Shown here piece after piece: positions 1-10,777 of a DNA stretch of 64,000 nucleotides. Source of the stretch: Gautieria morchelliformis (taxonomy: Eukaryota > Basidiomycota > Agaricomycetes > Gomphales > Gomphaceae); contig WHVA01000201.1 in NCBI GenBank assembly GCA_015179125.1, positions 120,137 to 184,136 of the forward strand. The letters are read 5' to 3'. A program made the translations under genes and the position numbers. The notes below the pieces were generated by a model. The model did no database searches, was not told the DNA's origin, and was given only the letters and a program-made list of their open reading frames with translations. Every line of letters begins with the position of its first letter. Within the stretch, counting starts at the first letter, position 1.

Positions 1-163
1 GAGCACTGCAATAGCTTGGTAGATTGGAAAGATGGGAACAGGATGGTTGATGTAGGTCTCTGTGTCTTCAATGCTGTGGGGTTTGTATTGGAATTGCAGT
101 TATCATGCATTAACTTGAATGCTATCATCAAACTGTGCCATTCTTCCAGACTCTACCAAACCA

Positions 164-835
164 TTAACCAGTGCCTGAAGTAGGCAATAACTGCTCACCA
201 GAGACAATAGGCACCGCCATTTCTACATCTCCTGGACATCCAGTTGCCCAAGGAAACTCATCCAATTCTATCCCAGCAGGCCCAGCCTCTTCATGCTGGC
301 TTTCCTGAACAGGCACATTGTCCTCCAAGGTCTCAGCACTAAAAGCCTGAATCAAATCTGGGTTCCCAAATTCAGCCACTATGGCATTGTGAACACTTTG
401 TCTGGTGGCTTGAAATGTGGAGAATGAAAGAGTAGGTAATGAGGGGTTGTGAAGTTGACTGTGTCTCTCTTGGAGAGTTAGATGGAACCGGCAGATGATA
501 ATCACTGACAAGCTGTATGTGCACTGTTAGTACTATCATGTCTTTCTTCTTAAATTGGTGAGAATATACCTGTTCTGTAAAGGGCGTAAGATGCCATCAA
601 GGTTTGACTTTATATATCACCGAGGAGCTGATATTAGCCATTTTATTATCATGGTCAATACCTTACATACCCTTAACACCTATATTGTGAGAGAACACCG
701 AGTGAGCTCTGCAGCTCAACAGGTCTATAAGTAACCATACCTTGCGTGTGACAGTATTAGCCAAGGTAATTGTAAGCACAAATCTGAATATGAATCAGAT
801 ATATGAAATATCATAGGAACAATATTCCATACCCG
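164..835 (-). pseudogene. 3' end of a DUF6533-family gene (copy D), truncated
   Basis: The reverse strand carries the last part of a basidiomycete DUF6533 membrane-protein gene. The block at about 740-835 matches, in reverse, the segment at 16226-16310 and 22755-22850 of the other DUF6533 copies. A terminal exon follows from about 511 to the TAA at 164-166. It encodes a hydrophobic strip ending VIIICRFHLTLQE, which is typical of the last transmembrane helix and tail of this family, then an acidic, probably cytosolic tail. This is the only copy in the window that keeps the C-terminal exon. It has no N-terminal exons because a copia remnant abuts it at about 840. Family assignment rests on its link to copies A-C, whose N-termini are diagnostic; function in the family is unknown. 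Confidence 0.6.
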
Positions 836-839
836 TATA

Positions 840-3540
840 ATTTTCTCATTTGAGGTCATGCTTATTCCCTTTGCCATATCGTTTTCCAGGAGCTTGTCCA
901 GGCGCGCCGACACGATGTGAGCCAATCGTTTGTGCAATAATAATCTATCCACGGCGGGCAATGAGATCATTAGGGCAAACTCCAGGATTGGGATCGTGTT
1001 CCCGACAAGGAAGCCCATTGTCATGACGCGTTTATCTCCCATACTTAGAAGCTCAGTTTTTCCTATTTTCTCACCCCACCTTCGTGTTCGTTCCGATCAC
1101 CATTGTTATGTTTGGCAACCAACTCTCGCTGTTCGCGCCAACTACCATAGCTGTGCCGTCAAACGCACTATCGACGTCCTGGGACTGACTTGGCAGTCAT
1201 CACTGGGCCTACCATCTCCTCTGCTTGACCCTCTTCCAATGGTGTCCTGATAGTTGGGTTGGGTCGTCATGACCTGTGTATTTCCTGCATCTTGGTATCC
1301 CCATTTTCCCTTTTCGCTACTCCTCCTCAGTGTTCGCTCAGCTTCGCCCTCCACCTCGACCTCTCCTCCCCTGTGTCGCTTCTGTTCGCCCTTCCTTGCA
1401 TTTCGCCAAATGGCTATTCGCTGCTCGCATCATTCGCCAGCAGGCACACCATCAAATACGATAGCTACCATTCACCCAGCATGATGGTTCATCATTAACC
1501 CCATCATCTTCTTAAATCCAACCCCATTGGGCGTTCGTATGGTCAAAGTATATTCGCAGGACATCCCCTCCATAGGCCGTGTGGAATCAACCCAGTAGAC
1601 CAAGAGTCCGTTCAGGGTAGCATGTACACGGGTCCCAAGACATGGTTTTGTCCATAAGTGCCTTCGCCACCTCTACTCTCCATCGTTTCATGTTCTCCCT
1701 CTTCTTACATTCTATTGTATGTTTATTTCATCTATGTTGTATCATGGCTGTGCACCCCTATCCAACCCTGACTTGTGATGGCCTCTTTCCTATTCGCTGA
1801 TACCTTACGAGTATTCGATATAAGTAGTCTACATTCGCATGTATATTCCCCAGTTCAATTATCATACGTCGTCCATCTTGTGCAAACTTGACCTCACTGT
1901 GATCATCTCTTGAGCCTCCCCTTGAAGATCTCTATCTTCAACCAGCCAAAGACTAGGCATCACTGGTGAGTTCTCATACTTCATCTTCGTTACCTTAGCC
2001 TTCGAACCATTTTCTGTGCTGTTGGCGAAGGGCTCCGAAGGAGCACCTTAGCCAGCGAAGGGATTGTCGAGACTTAGACAGCCCTTCCGTGAGGCCTTGC
2101 ACGTTACATCGTCAAGAGTCACGGGCTATTTCGCTACGACTGTAGATAGGGTGAGCCCCGTTTAGGCAAACCCTCTTACCTTGTGAACATTCATTGGTTC
2201 ACCTATTCGCCGAACGGCATACTTATTCGCACAAGTTATTCGGGCATTCGCTGTGTTCACTAATACACGAGATTAACGCCTAAAAACCAATCTTGACACC
2301 CGTTCCATTTTGTACTGTCGCACAGAAACGCAGATTTCTGTCTTGCATGAAAGAAATGTGATCTTTTATGATATTGACGACAAAACCGTGGTGCGTGGTA
2401 AGGCAAAGGACCATGAGTAGATTATTTTGAAGCATGGGTACATGTAAGACTTGTGACAAGGTGATGCTTTGCGCTGGCTTCCCATTTATGATGGGTGTAA
2501 ATAAGACACGCCCCTTTCCAGCTGAATACATGATCTCGTTGGTTGCAAGGCGGATGGGCACGCGATAGGGTTCGTAATCTCGAAGCCAATGACGGTGTGG
2601 GGTCATATGGCTTGTAGCGCCTGTGTCTGTGTTCCAGCATATGTTAGGGTCACTATTGGAATTGGGCAAGGATGAGGAGCGCAGACTCGCATTTCCAGCA
2701 AGTTCCTGCGCCGCTCCATCCTGTCCATTTTTCACTGCCTGGTGTGCATTTTTCTTTCTCTCGTTCTCCTCCCTCTTTCACGCAGGTTTAAGGTCCGGAT
2801 GGGCGATCCAACAGCGATCCGCCAAGTGCCCCTGCTTCCTGCACATAGTACATGTTGGGATGGGGGGCTTCTTCCCTCGAGCTGTGGTGAGGGCAGCTGT
2901 TGTGGAGGCTGAGGACGTCTGACGCTTCAGGTCTTCATTGCAGAAAGCTGTGGATACGGTCGCGCGGTCAAGGGTGCTGATTAGGAGGAGTGAGGTGAAT
3001 GCTCCGTATTCGATTTGATCCAGTCCTGTGATCGCAGCATGGATGCCGACTTCGTCCATGATGTTTTGGACGGTAAGCGTGCTTGGCGTGAGTGCTATGA
3101 GGTCGTTGGTGGCCGCGTTGATACGGGTGATGTAATCGGTGAGCAATTCAGTGTCGTCTTTCCGTATGCTCAACAGCTTCTGTATCGCGTGGAAGCGGCT
3201 GTTGGCTACCTGTGATCGGTGTGAGGCTCTCAATCTCTTCCACATCTCGATAGGATCATCCATCGTGCCTTCGATGTGGACGTATTGCGTTGGCGAGAGC
3301 GATTTGAGTAGGATTCCAGCTGCCTCCTCTCTTTTCAATAGCCATTTCGCTACTTCTCCTGCGTTGGTCGGTCTTTTGAATTCCTCGGTGACTATTCGCC
3401 ACGTGTTTACGGTCATGAGTTTTCCTTGTAGTGCGATAGCCCACACATTGTAGTTGGAACTCATGAGTTTTACGCCACTAGTGCAGTGCTCGGTTTCTGA
3501 ATCTGACATGGTTGGCGACTTCTTCTTTTATTTAGTGCCC
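840..3540 (-). pseudogene. Ty1/copia remnant: gag, protease and GAG-pre-integrase, split by a solo LTR
   Basis: Reading leftwards from an ATG at 3509, the 243-aa gag has a UBN2-like copia capsid region and a zinc knuckle CTMCRKQGHLADRC near its end. The next segment (about 2735-2299) carries the aspartic protease motif DTGATSHMT. The frame stops where the LTR at 1019-2298 was inserted. It resumes to the left at 1018-840 with a GAG-pre-integrase motif (LLLHKRLAH). If the LTR and one TSD copy are ignored, the protease frame runs straight into the pre-integrase frame. Integrase core, RT and RNase H are missing, because the element is cut at about 840 against DUF6533 gene sequence. The 5' LTR and PBS lie at 3541-3810. 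It is a dead fragment. Confidence 0.85.
1019..2298 (+). repeat. Solo LTR (1280 bp) inside the copia protease
   Basis: It begins TGTCATGACGC and ends CCAATCTTGACA, the TG...CA form of an LTR. Most of its length matches 36762-38026. The flanks are CCCAT (1014-1018) and CCCGT (2299-2303), a 5-bp target duplication with one CpG-type transition. No internal region or partner LTR is present, so it is a solo LTR left by LTR-LTR recombination. A TATA-like GATATAAGTAG near 1818 suggests plus-strand orientation, but this is inferred. The repeat is unusually rich in TTCG. Confidence 0.88.
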
Positions 3541-3553
3541 GGGGCCCATAACC
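3541..3553 (-). other. Retroelement primer-binding site, half tRNA-iMet type
   Basis: On the minus strand the 13 bases next to the LTR read GGTTATGGGCCCC. This is the complement of the GGGCCCAUAACC anticodon-arm segment of initiator tRNA-Met, as in Drosophila copia, which primes on an iMet fragment. The same sequence sits directly after the 5' LTR of the intact copia at 11001-11013. Confidence 0.8.
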
Positions 3554-3810
3554 TGTTCAACGCAGTAAGAGTATATTGCTCCAACTGAGTTCAGAGGAAG
3601 AAGTAAGTGAGTTGCTACACTACTATAGGACTAGCTACTTACCTGAGTTCGGAGGAAGAAGCAAGTGAGACTTCTACACTCTGAACTCAGGGTACTGTAC
3701 AGCACGACATCTGACTAAGCAGTTGATCACGTCATGTGACTGTTAGAATAAATGGATAGCTATATCACACAGTATTCTAAGGTCTATAAAATCGTCTAAC
3801 TGAGCTAACA
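3554..3810 (-). repeat. 5' LTR of the copia remnant (257 bp)
   Basis: On the minus strand it starts TGTTAGCTCAG at 3810 and ends TTGAACA at 3554, directly followed by the PBS. The length and TGTTAG start resemble the 223-bp LTR of the intact copia at 10778. The outer boundary is inferred from the TG start and a plausible TATA region, since no partner LTR survives. Confidence 0.65.
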
Positions 3811-4691
3811 TCTGGGAGAAATAACCCATGCACCAGTAGCAGTGCCTGCCCTGGAAAGCAGGCACCTGGGCCCTGGTCAGAAGAAATATTGCTATGGGAC
3901 TAATAGACCCATACAGGGACATCGGACACGATGGAGATTACAGTACACTGTCCTATCTATGGACGTACTGAATAACTACCTCAGGAGAGAGGTACAGAGA
4001 TGGCAAATGCCTTGCCAAGGCTGCTGTAGGCACACAGCACAGGACACACATGATTTCTTTTCTATTCTATTCCCCTGACCAGCTCCACTGATTACGAGCT
4101 GTATTACATGTTGAAAGGGGCTTTGTATACTGCTCCAAGTCCCAGCTTAGATACTTGTCAGTAGGACAAGTATTCCCATCATTGTTCCTGCTCCACAGCT
4201 GTATGCAGCCTGTGGAGCATTTCCACATTATCCTGACCCATTCTGTTACTATCTTGAACACTGGTACTCACTACTATTTTAGTATAAGTAGCTACCATAA
4301 ATGTACGAACAAAACATCCAGAATATCATCCAGAAATATCCATGATTCACTGTTTCACCTCCTGAAGTAACTGTAGACTTGTTTGATAGCTACAGAGCTC
4401 ATTTCTTGATAGTTTATTCCAATTCTTTGTTGAGAGTCTACTATAACTGGCTACACTATACTGTTCCAAAAGCGAAAGCTTCGGACCTCTTGTTCCTCTA
4501 TTCTCACCTGTTTCTTCCTCGACTCGGTCACGTGACCTACATCAATCAGTGACGCACTCACTCCACAGAGCTTAGTCAGCTCGTGCATATACCGTGCACA
4601 GGGGTGCACGAAGAGTCCCAACTCCCTGAGTCACCTGATATATCCATTCTGATATATCTAATATATTTTTCCTAAAAGTGACAACGACGCT
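3811..4691. repeat. Old degenerate repeat (LTR-like), no gene
   Basis: From about 4070 to 4585 this matches 35780-36275 with many substitutions. Shared landmarks are GGGGCTTTGTATACT, a TTGAACACT...TATAGTATAA-type block and an E-box palindrome GGTCACGTGAC. The right edge (about 4600-4680) matches the reverse complement of about 41428-41477. No coding potential was seen. It is probably an ancient LTR or a non-autonomous element; its termini could not be fixed. Confidence 0.6.
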
Positions 4692-4911
4692 GCAACGAGT
4701 AGTGATGGGCACGGCCCGGCCCAGGCCGCGGCCTGGGCCGGGCCAAGCCGCCAAAAGCCCGAGCCGTGCCAGGCCCAAGCCGCCGGTGCACCGGGCTTCC
4801 GGGCCTGGCTCGAGTTTTGACAAGCCCGAGCCGAGCCCTGAAGGGGCCTCATAGGCGCCCGCTGCCGCCCGGGCCGCCCCCCACCCCCGCCTCCCGCCCC
4901 TGTCCCTGCAG

Positions 4912-4996
4912 CGCAGGATTGAACACCGCACTCGGCCTGACGCACGTGCGGGCACTTGCTGAGCTACGTGAGGACCTGCAGCGAGAGCAGTACGCG
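4912..4996 (+). pseudogene. Captured exon fragment of an unidentified gene inside hAT 1
   Basis: An 85-nt stretch is bounded by a good acceptor (CCCTGCAG) and a GTAGGG donor, and reads LNTALGLTHVRALAELRED in one frame. The flanking GT-rich sequence looks like intron. This suggests that genomic DNA, not a spliced RNA copy, was captured. The source gene is not recognised. Confidence 0.35.
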
Positions 4997-5210
4997 GTAG
5001 GGCCTTGCTCCTCTGTGTGCATGCGCGGGTGGGGGTGGGTGTTGGGGGTGGGCATGGGCGTGCACATGCGGCTGCGTGTGCGCTGGGGCTGAGGGTGCGT
5101 GGGGTGGGCGTGCTGGTGTGGCTGCCGCCACCGCCGCGCGTGGTGGTGCTGCCTGCGTGTGCATGGCTGGTGCAGATGCAATATAAATCGGTAACGGCGC
5201 AGTAGTGCCA

Positions 5211-7049
5211 GGATTATTCTATTTGGAAACCCCTCGACCTCAAAACCCCCCGGGTTTCAGTGACGTCACCGGAAACCCCGTGCACTTGGTTTCTAAGAAC
5301 CTTTAAGAGTGCGAAGCGCTGGCGACTGGCCGAGTGCCGGCTACAATGCCAGGGAGTTGGTGCCGCCACATCTGGTGAAAACTCGGCTATGGCAGAGTGG
5401 GTTCGGTGTACACGCTTACATAAGACTAACGACACCAACCAGTACGCTCTTCCATCCAGTCGCTGCTCCTCGCCGTTCTGACGACCTGGCCCGTGAGGCC
5501 TGGTTTTACGAAGAGATGGACGATATTCAGGGGGTAGGCATCGCACGCTGCTATGGTTTCTTCACTGCTGAAATCGAGCAGAATAGTCAGGTATTGGATT
5601 GGGAAGTGTCTTATGCGGATTACGACAAGGAAGTAGACGTTCGGGACGAGGCCGGCCAAAGTGATGATGACGGCGACACGGACGATACATGGAACCTCTA
5701 TGCATGGACAGATGCTGATGATCTGGTGATGGAAGAATGCAGCTGGGAAGTGGTACTTAAGTGCAATGATGAAAGGCGGAAGTTAAGGGAGAAGTTAAGA
5801 CAAGACAAGAAAGTCAAGCTAAACGAGACCGAATCATCAAATCAACTCGTGCCAATCAGGCCTCGCTGCGCAATGGCAGTGAGAAGACCTTTCTTTCAGC
5901 CTTGGTCTTAGAAAGACTATACCCATACCAGCTCTAACTATGCATGCTTCTGAACATCCTTTATTATGCAGACCGGATGTTCATGAAATATACAGCGACA
6001 TGGGTCGATTCGGTATCGAACACATGGACATACGGTGGGGAAATATCCTGGCGGCACCTGCGACAGACCAGAATATTGTCTGCCCTTATCACGGACACAG
6101 GCATCAATGGCATGTGGTTGATTTCGATCTCTCGAGAAATTCAAACCTTTCACATTCTTATATCGAATCCGCTGCGGACGGATGGCTTGAGACCATACTT
6201 GATGGATTGGAAGAAGGATACATTGTCGAGCCTTGAGATTAGATGCATTCTTTGTCTCAACGTGAAATGCATCAGAAAGAGTTTGTTCACTTTTCACGAG
6301 AACGCGATCGTGATGACCCGCCGCGCTCAGTACGGCACGTTCGATGCATGCACTTCAGTGCCCGGTGGCCTCCCATATGGCGTACGGTTTTTCAGATCTC
6401 TTGCTACGGTTGGGCATGCACTGGCAGCTGTATGTGCAGTACACCACACAGGCGGGTGGCACGGCAGTGTAGTCGCACCGCGAGCGCTGCGCCCACGAGT
6501 GACAAAGACCTCACTATCGATCAAGTAGCATGCATGACATTGACAGTTGATGAAAGTCAGTCACTTCCTCAATTATACACGATGAGCTTCTGATAATGCC
6601 ACCAACTAAACGACGAGGTCATGCATGTTAAAGTATTCTTTTATACAAAGATTAGAAACATTGGTAATTACTAGTGACAAAGTCCTCACTATAGATCAGC
6701 ATGTATGACAGTTGATGCAAACCACTCACTTCCTGCATGTAATATACACGATGCCACGAACCAAACGACGAGGTAACACATGTTATTTTATGCAACGATG
6801 AGAAACGTCGCAACGAACGTTTGGCATAACCATAGCCACAGCATGTCCGAGTCTGGGATAAGTAAACTGCCACGAAAAGGAGTGTCCATACTACATGTGA
6901 GAACGCACCACAGTTAGTTAGGCAGGACCAGGAATTTGGCTAAATCCCGACAGCAGCCGAGCAACCCGGGTTTCCAAAGAGCCAACCACTTTGGGGGTAG
7001 GGTTTCTATTCCCACGGGGGTTTCGAAGGGTTTCCAAATAGAATAATCC
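5211..7049. mobile_element. Nested TIR transposon (1839 bp) carrying a kinase-like gene
   Basis: The ends are near-perfect inverted repeats: left GGATTATTCTATTTGGAAAC, right its reverse complement, extending at least 22 bp. The flanks are GTAGTGCCA (5202-5210) and GTAGCGCCA (7050-7058), a 9-bp duplication with one CpG transition. A 9-bp duplication fits Mutator-like elements, but no transposase is present, so the superfamily is open. It lies inside hAT 1 and is therefore the younger insertion. Its cargo is the protein-kinase-like gene at 5309-6236. The remainder (6240-6950) has no convincing gene. Confidence 0.82.
5309..6236 (+). pseudogene. Protein-kinase-like (fungal PKL) gene fragment carried by the nested transposon
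   Basis: The first open segment (5309-5911) contains REAWFYEEMDDIQGVGIARCYGFF, split here as an N-lobe strip (REAWFYEEM) and hinge-proximal strip (GVGIARCYGFF), followed by an acidic insert. The second (about 5940-6236) reads through YSDMGRFGIEHMDIRWGNIL and VVDFDLS. HMDIRWGN fits the HxDxxxxN catalytic loop, and DFD replaces the DFG motif, as in atypical fungal kinase-like proteins. A 5879-5971 GT-AG intron could join them, but the phase does not fit, so splicing is unresolved. The N-terminal ATP-binding loop is not evident. It is probably a captured host gene, truncated or decayed. Activity cannot be assumed. Confidence 0.6.
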
Positions 7050-7298
7050 GTAGCGCCAGTCCCCGACTCATTTATAGGGAATGGGATTGTATTAAAAGGT
7101 GGAAGGAGGAGGGCTCAACAGACCCCTCCCTCCTTTCTACTTCCCCACCCACAGGCCGCGGCCCAAGCCGGGCTTAGCCCGAGCCAAGCCGGGCCTGCTG
7201 GTAAGGGCCTGGCTCAGGATTTGGAAAGCCAGAGCCCAAGCAAGCTAGGCCCAAGCCCCGGCTTTGGGGCCCGGGCCCTGCCCATCACTAGCAACGAG

Positions 7299-9545
7299 TG
7301 CTTACGGCATGGCATGGGTGGGCCGTGACGAGGCAGGTACTAGTAGCACGCCCATCCCATCGCTCGCATAGCCCGCCTCGAATGGACATGTCTGGCATCG
7401 TAAGTCCAATATAGCAACTGCCGCAGTGGCCGCGTACGCTCGGTGTACTCCATGATTAACCTCCCAACATGCTCATCTAACATCAGCCGCGTATGGGGGG
7501 CCACCACCGAATCAACTATATGCGCCAGTCCGCCACGTCCGACATCCATAGCTATGAGCTACAGCAGGATTCTAGGACATGCGTACGCATTCACCTCCCC
7601 AGGAAATCGACAGAAATACACGTATGCGTCGTCACGGGCCATAGCATACACCAGACACACTATAAAAGCCACGCCTCAAGAGGAGATATATACCTTACGT
7701 GCACCCCTTGCTTATCAACACGCACGCGCCGTTGCTCAACCTCACGTGACGTATCTCCCAAAATATGTAATGCGCGACATGGCCCACCTCTCCCGCAGGG
7801 AACGCCGCAATGTTGGAGCTCCACCCCGGGGATCAGATCTCCCGCTATCCTTCTCTGCCTCCGCGTCTCGTTCGACCCTAGCACTGATTCTGCTGGGCCA
7901 CCACGTGGGCATGTGCACTTTGGCTGTGCGTCTACGAATGAATACCTTATAACGCACACCGGAACAGCGCACAAGAGGGGGCGACTCCATATCAGAGGGA
8001 AAACGGTTTGAGACGGGAAGGGTGATTGAATGCTGACGAGGATTGGCGCCTCGACAAGGACCTCGAATTGCGGTGTTTCTGGGGGGTGAGTGGGTACGGA
8101 AGCATTCGTTTCTGTTCCTCCCTTTGACCAAGAGTGCTCCACATATCCCAGCAAGCAGCAATAGAACAAGAGTGCAGCACGGACGGGGTAGAAAAGGAGG
8201 GACATCCACACAAGACGACCCACCCACTGCCATCCGGATCCTGGCCAGGGAATCTGGATCGAAGCCCTACCTACATTTTAAATGTCAATGTGTTCGGCTG
8301 CGTTATCGTCTCGTATTGTTGTGACGTTGGGTCCTCTCGTGCTGTGCTCATTGGTTTGCCGTCGTCCATCTCGGTCTGTCCGTCATATATCGCCCCATCG
8401 CCCACTAACCCATAAACCATAATACAGCAGGAACGACCGTACGTGCCTCCGGCCCGTCGCGTGTGATCCGTGTATCATGCGGTGCGGGTGCGGTGCACGC
8501 GTGTTGTCTCACACTGACCTCCCCAAGGAAACTAGAGCCGTCCATATATTTTGTCTGTGTCATGCTCATGCTGCTCGTGATAGCTATAGAGTCAGGCGTC
8601 GATGTTGCATGTTGTCTTGGTTTGTTAGCGCTCGCCCTTGCCAACATTCTGATGTGACCAAGTACGACGAAGCCTCAATTCGCTCAGAATCGCCAGGATC
8701 CGGTCGATAACGCTATGCAAGGAACCATTATGAAATTTGATGGAAATGTGTTGCGTATCTGGATAATGGTGCTTATATTTGACTGTGGACTCAACCAGGT
8801 TAACTTGTTACCGGTGTTCTAAGGGAGTGGGATTCTGATGGATGACTGCAAAAGCATGCCAGAGGTCCAATACCGTATATTCTTGTTAGGTCGCGTTGTC
8901 TCCATACTAGTATGCCATACCAAGGTAGAACTGCAAACACGTCGCAGATCACCTCACCAGCTTCCTAGCCACCGGGCACAGCTCTATGTTCATCATCATA
9001 TATGATACACCGAGTGCACAATATCGCGGATACCATGTCATGGTGCTCCAGTTGAAACTCAATTGTCTCTTCATACGACCTCTTCTCACGTCGTACAGGA
9101 CATACCGCTAAAATGAGAATCAACGCATGGCCTCATACAGTATTCAGCAACATTGACATGAGCTGATACCTCTGCCGAGATCATTCAGCATCACTATATA
9201 ATTACAGCCACATGCATGGCACTGAGCACATGCATGGCGTTGAGCTGGCCAGGCTAGATCTCTTATATCATCTCATCTTTTAGCAATACGACGTCGAAGC
9301 ATCAGATGTAGTTAGCCTGGCTCGGGCGAGTAATTGAGCCCTGGCTTCTTGCCAGGAATTTGTTAGCACATACAATTTGCCTGGGCGGTATCGTCGCCAA
9401 GATCCGTTTGAAACCTGTCGTCATGTAAGCACACTTGGCACTCATTGACGACTCAGTGCCGTGTCAGCACCACACCACATGAAAACCAACTGAGACAAGC
9501 TCACTGGCGTATGTTAAGATGACGCTTCTAGTGTGTTTCTACTTG
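7299..9545 (-). repeat. Dispersed repeat family R, copy A (rearranged)
   Basis: The part at 8215-9260 matches 17540-18615 plus 21584-21935, and 42455-44190, in inverted orientation. The part at 7299-8215 matches 49906-50850 inverted. From about 9260 the match flips: 9262-9540 matches 23110-23370 in direct orientation, whereas 8890-9260 matches 23385-23690 inverted, so a segment was inverted here. Long open frames on both strands are not conserved between copies and show no domain. It is a non-coding or long-decayed transposon; termini are not resolved. Confidence 0.75.
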
Positions 9546-10451
9546 AGGAACCCAGATCTCAGTGAAGCGATTTCGTGGCGCTGGAGAAAGTGCTTTCTTT
9601 CCATAATCTCCTCCTGGGCTCATTGTGGCCAGCAATTTGAAATTGGGATCAGCTGCGACCTCAGCATGCTCTGCGTCGAAACCTCCACGCCCTGCCAGGA
9701 CGATATTGCACGCAGGTTCTAAAACACTGTTAAGATGCTCAAGCACCGGGTCATCCGCCAATGATATTTCATCAAGCAAGAAAGTATCACCGGGCCGCAT
9801 AGCATGGATCATTTTCCGCAAGCTTCTTTACCCCGAAATAAAAACTCAGCTACGTCGAACGGAACAGACTTATCAGCGAGGGCACAACGTCCGATATGCT
9901 GACAGACAATAGCAAGAAGGATCTCTCGATCAGCGTCAGACGGCGACACATGGATTTCTGTAAAGCGCGACCGGATGTGCGCTGGGAGATCCTTTTCAAT
10001 GAGATTGTGCTTCTGCCACTTCATGTGCCCTCTCACCTGTCAACACCGCCTCCCATGGCTTCCAATGGATTACCCCACGAGTTTCGGAATAGCTCGACCA
10101 TCGCAGCATCGCGTGGAATGATGTCGCCCTTGATTTAGAAACCTACGGTTATGAGATTGGTCGGGAGTAAAGCATGAAAACCAAGCACCTCATTTGCAGA
10201 ATTAACCCAAGCCTGTTATCGATGATGGCCAAAACATTAGATTACAGCAGATAATGATGGCTGACCAAAATATCCCAGAGACTGGCAACCGAGGCAACAT
10301 TCACGGCTGATGCAAGCCACTCGGTGAAGGTCAGGATGGCATCCGTATAGATGAACAAACACTCATGTCGCCACGACTGTTGAATAATCTCCATAAGTTC
10401 GATCTGTTTGATCAGACCCTTCCGCCTTGTAATTGTGCCATGTATCGGCAC
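9528..10451 (-). pseudogene. MDN1: Midasin (Rea1/MDN1) AAA-ATPase gene fragment
   Basis: Reading leftwards, about 10036-9809 encodes LPAHIRSRFTEIHVSPSDAD, the sensor region of one midasin AAA module. About 9821-9528 encodes GDTFLLDEISLADDPVLEHL, followed by NFKLLATMSPGGDYGKKALS and a RNRFTEIWVP motif, the Walker B, sensor and arginine-finger region of the next module. The order matches midasin, but the P-loop half of the second module is missing and the frames do not join, so it is a deleted fragment. A weaker midasin-like stretch (TFTEWL...SLWDIL) lies at 10242-10451. Midasin is a single-copy nuclear ATPase for pre-60S ribosome maturation; this copy cannot be functional. Confidence 0.8.
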
Positions 10452-10777
10452 TGATATAGGGTGCTATGAATATCTGTTGACCTGGCAGCACCCATGGCCA
10501 TAATCTTATATAGACATCTTACGCGATCTGCTACTCCAACTCCCCATCGGTATGCAAAACCTAGTCTCTGACTCCCTCGTCGGCATCCCAATTTTTCTTC
10601 CTTGGACCATGGCTCAGACGGACGCCTCGGCTATTATCCAGATACTATCAGACAAGTACGTGCTTACTACATTGAGTGCGATGCAGAAGAACTTACCTGA
10701 ACAAGCTTTGCGTTCAACTGTGTCCTCTTCGCAGCGCTTGGTATGCATATATGTCCACCGCCTAATTCCACAATTTC

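Larger units (their letters stand above)
4700..7290. mobile_element. hAT-like DNA transposon 1, with a nested second element
   Basis: It starts TAGTGATGGGCACGGCCC and ends GGGCCCTGCCCATCACTA, so the termini are inverted repeats. It is flanked by a perfect 8-bp duplication GCAACGAG (4692-4699 and 7291-7298), the hallmark length for hAT. The subterminal regions are extremely GC-rich arrays of GGCCTGGCTCGGGCTT-like words. No transposase is present, so it is non-autonomous. Its own sequence is only about 750 bp (4700-5210 and 7059-7290); the rest is the nested element at 5211-7049 plus its duplicated target site. It interrupts family R sequence on its right. Confidence 0.9.

Noticed and set aside
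4766-5205. Several GC-rich frames on both strands in hAT 1
   Set aside because: They arise from GC-rich terminal word arrays and GT-rich low-complexity DNA; only an 85-nt exon-like piece has splice signals.
7660-8233. Overlapping open frames of 160-190 codons on the minus strand
   Set aside because: They lie in family R. The second copy at 49906-50850 does not keep the frame, and no domain is visible.
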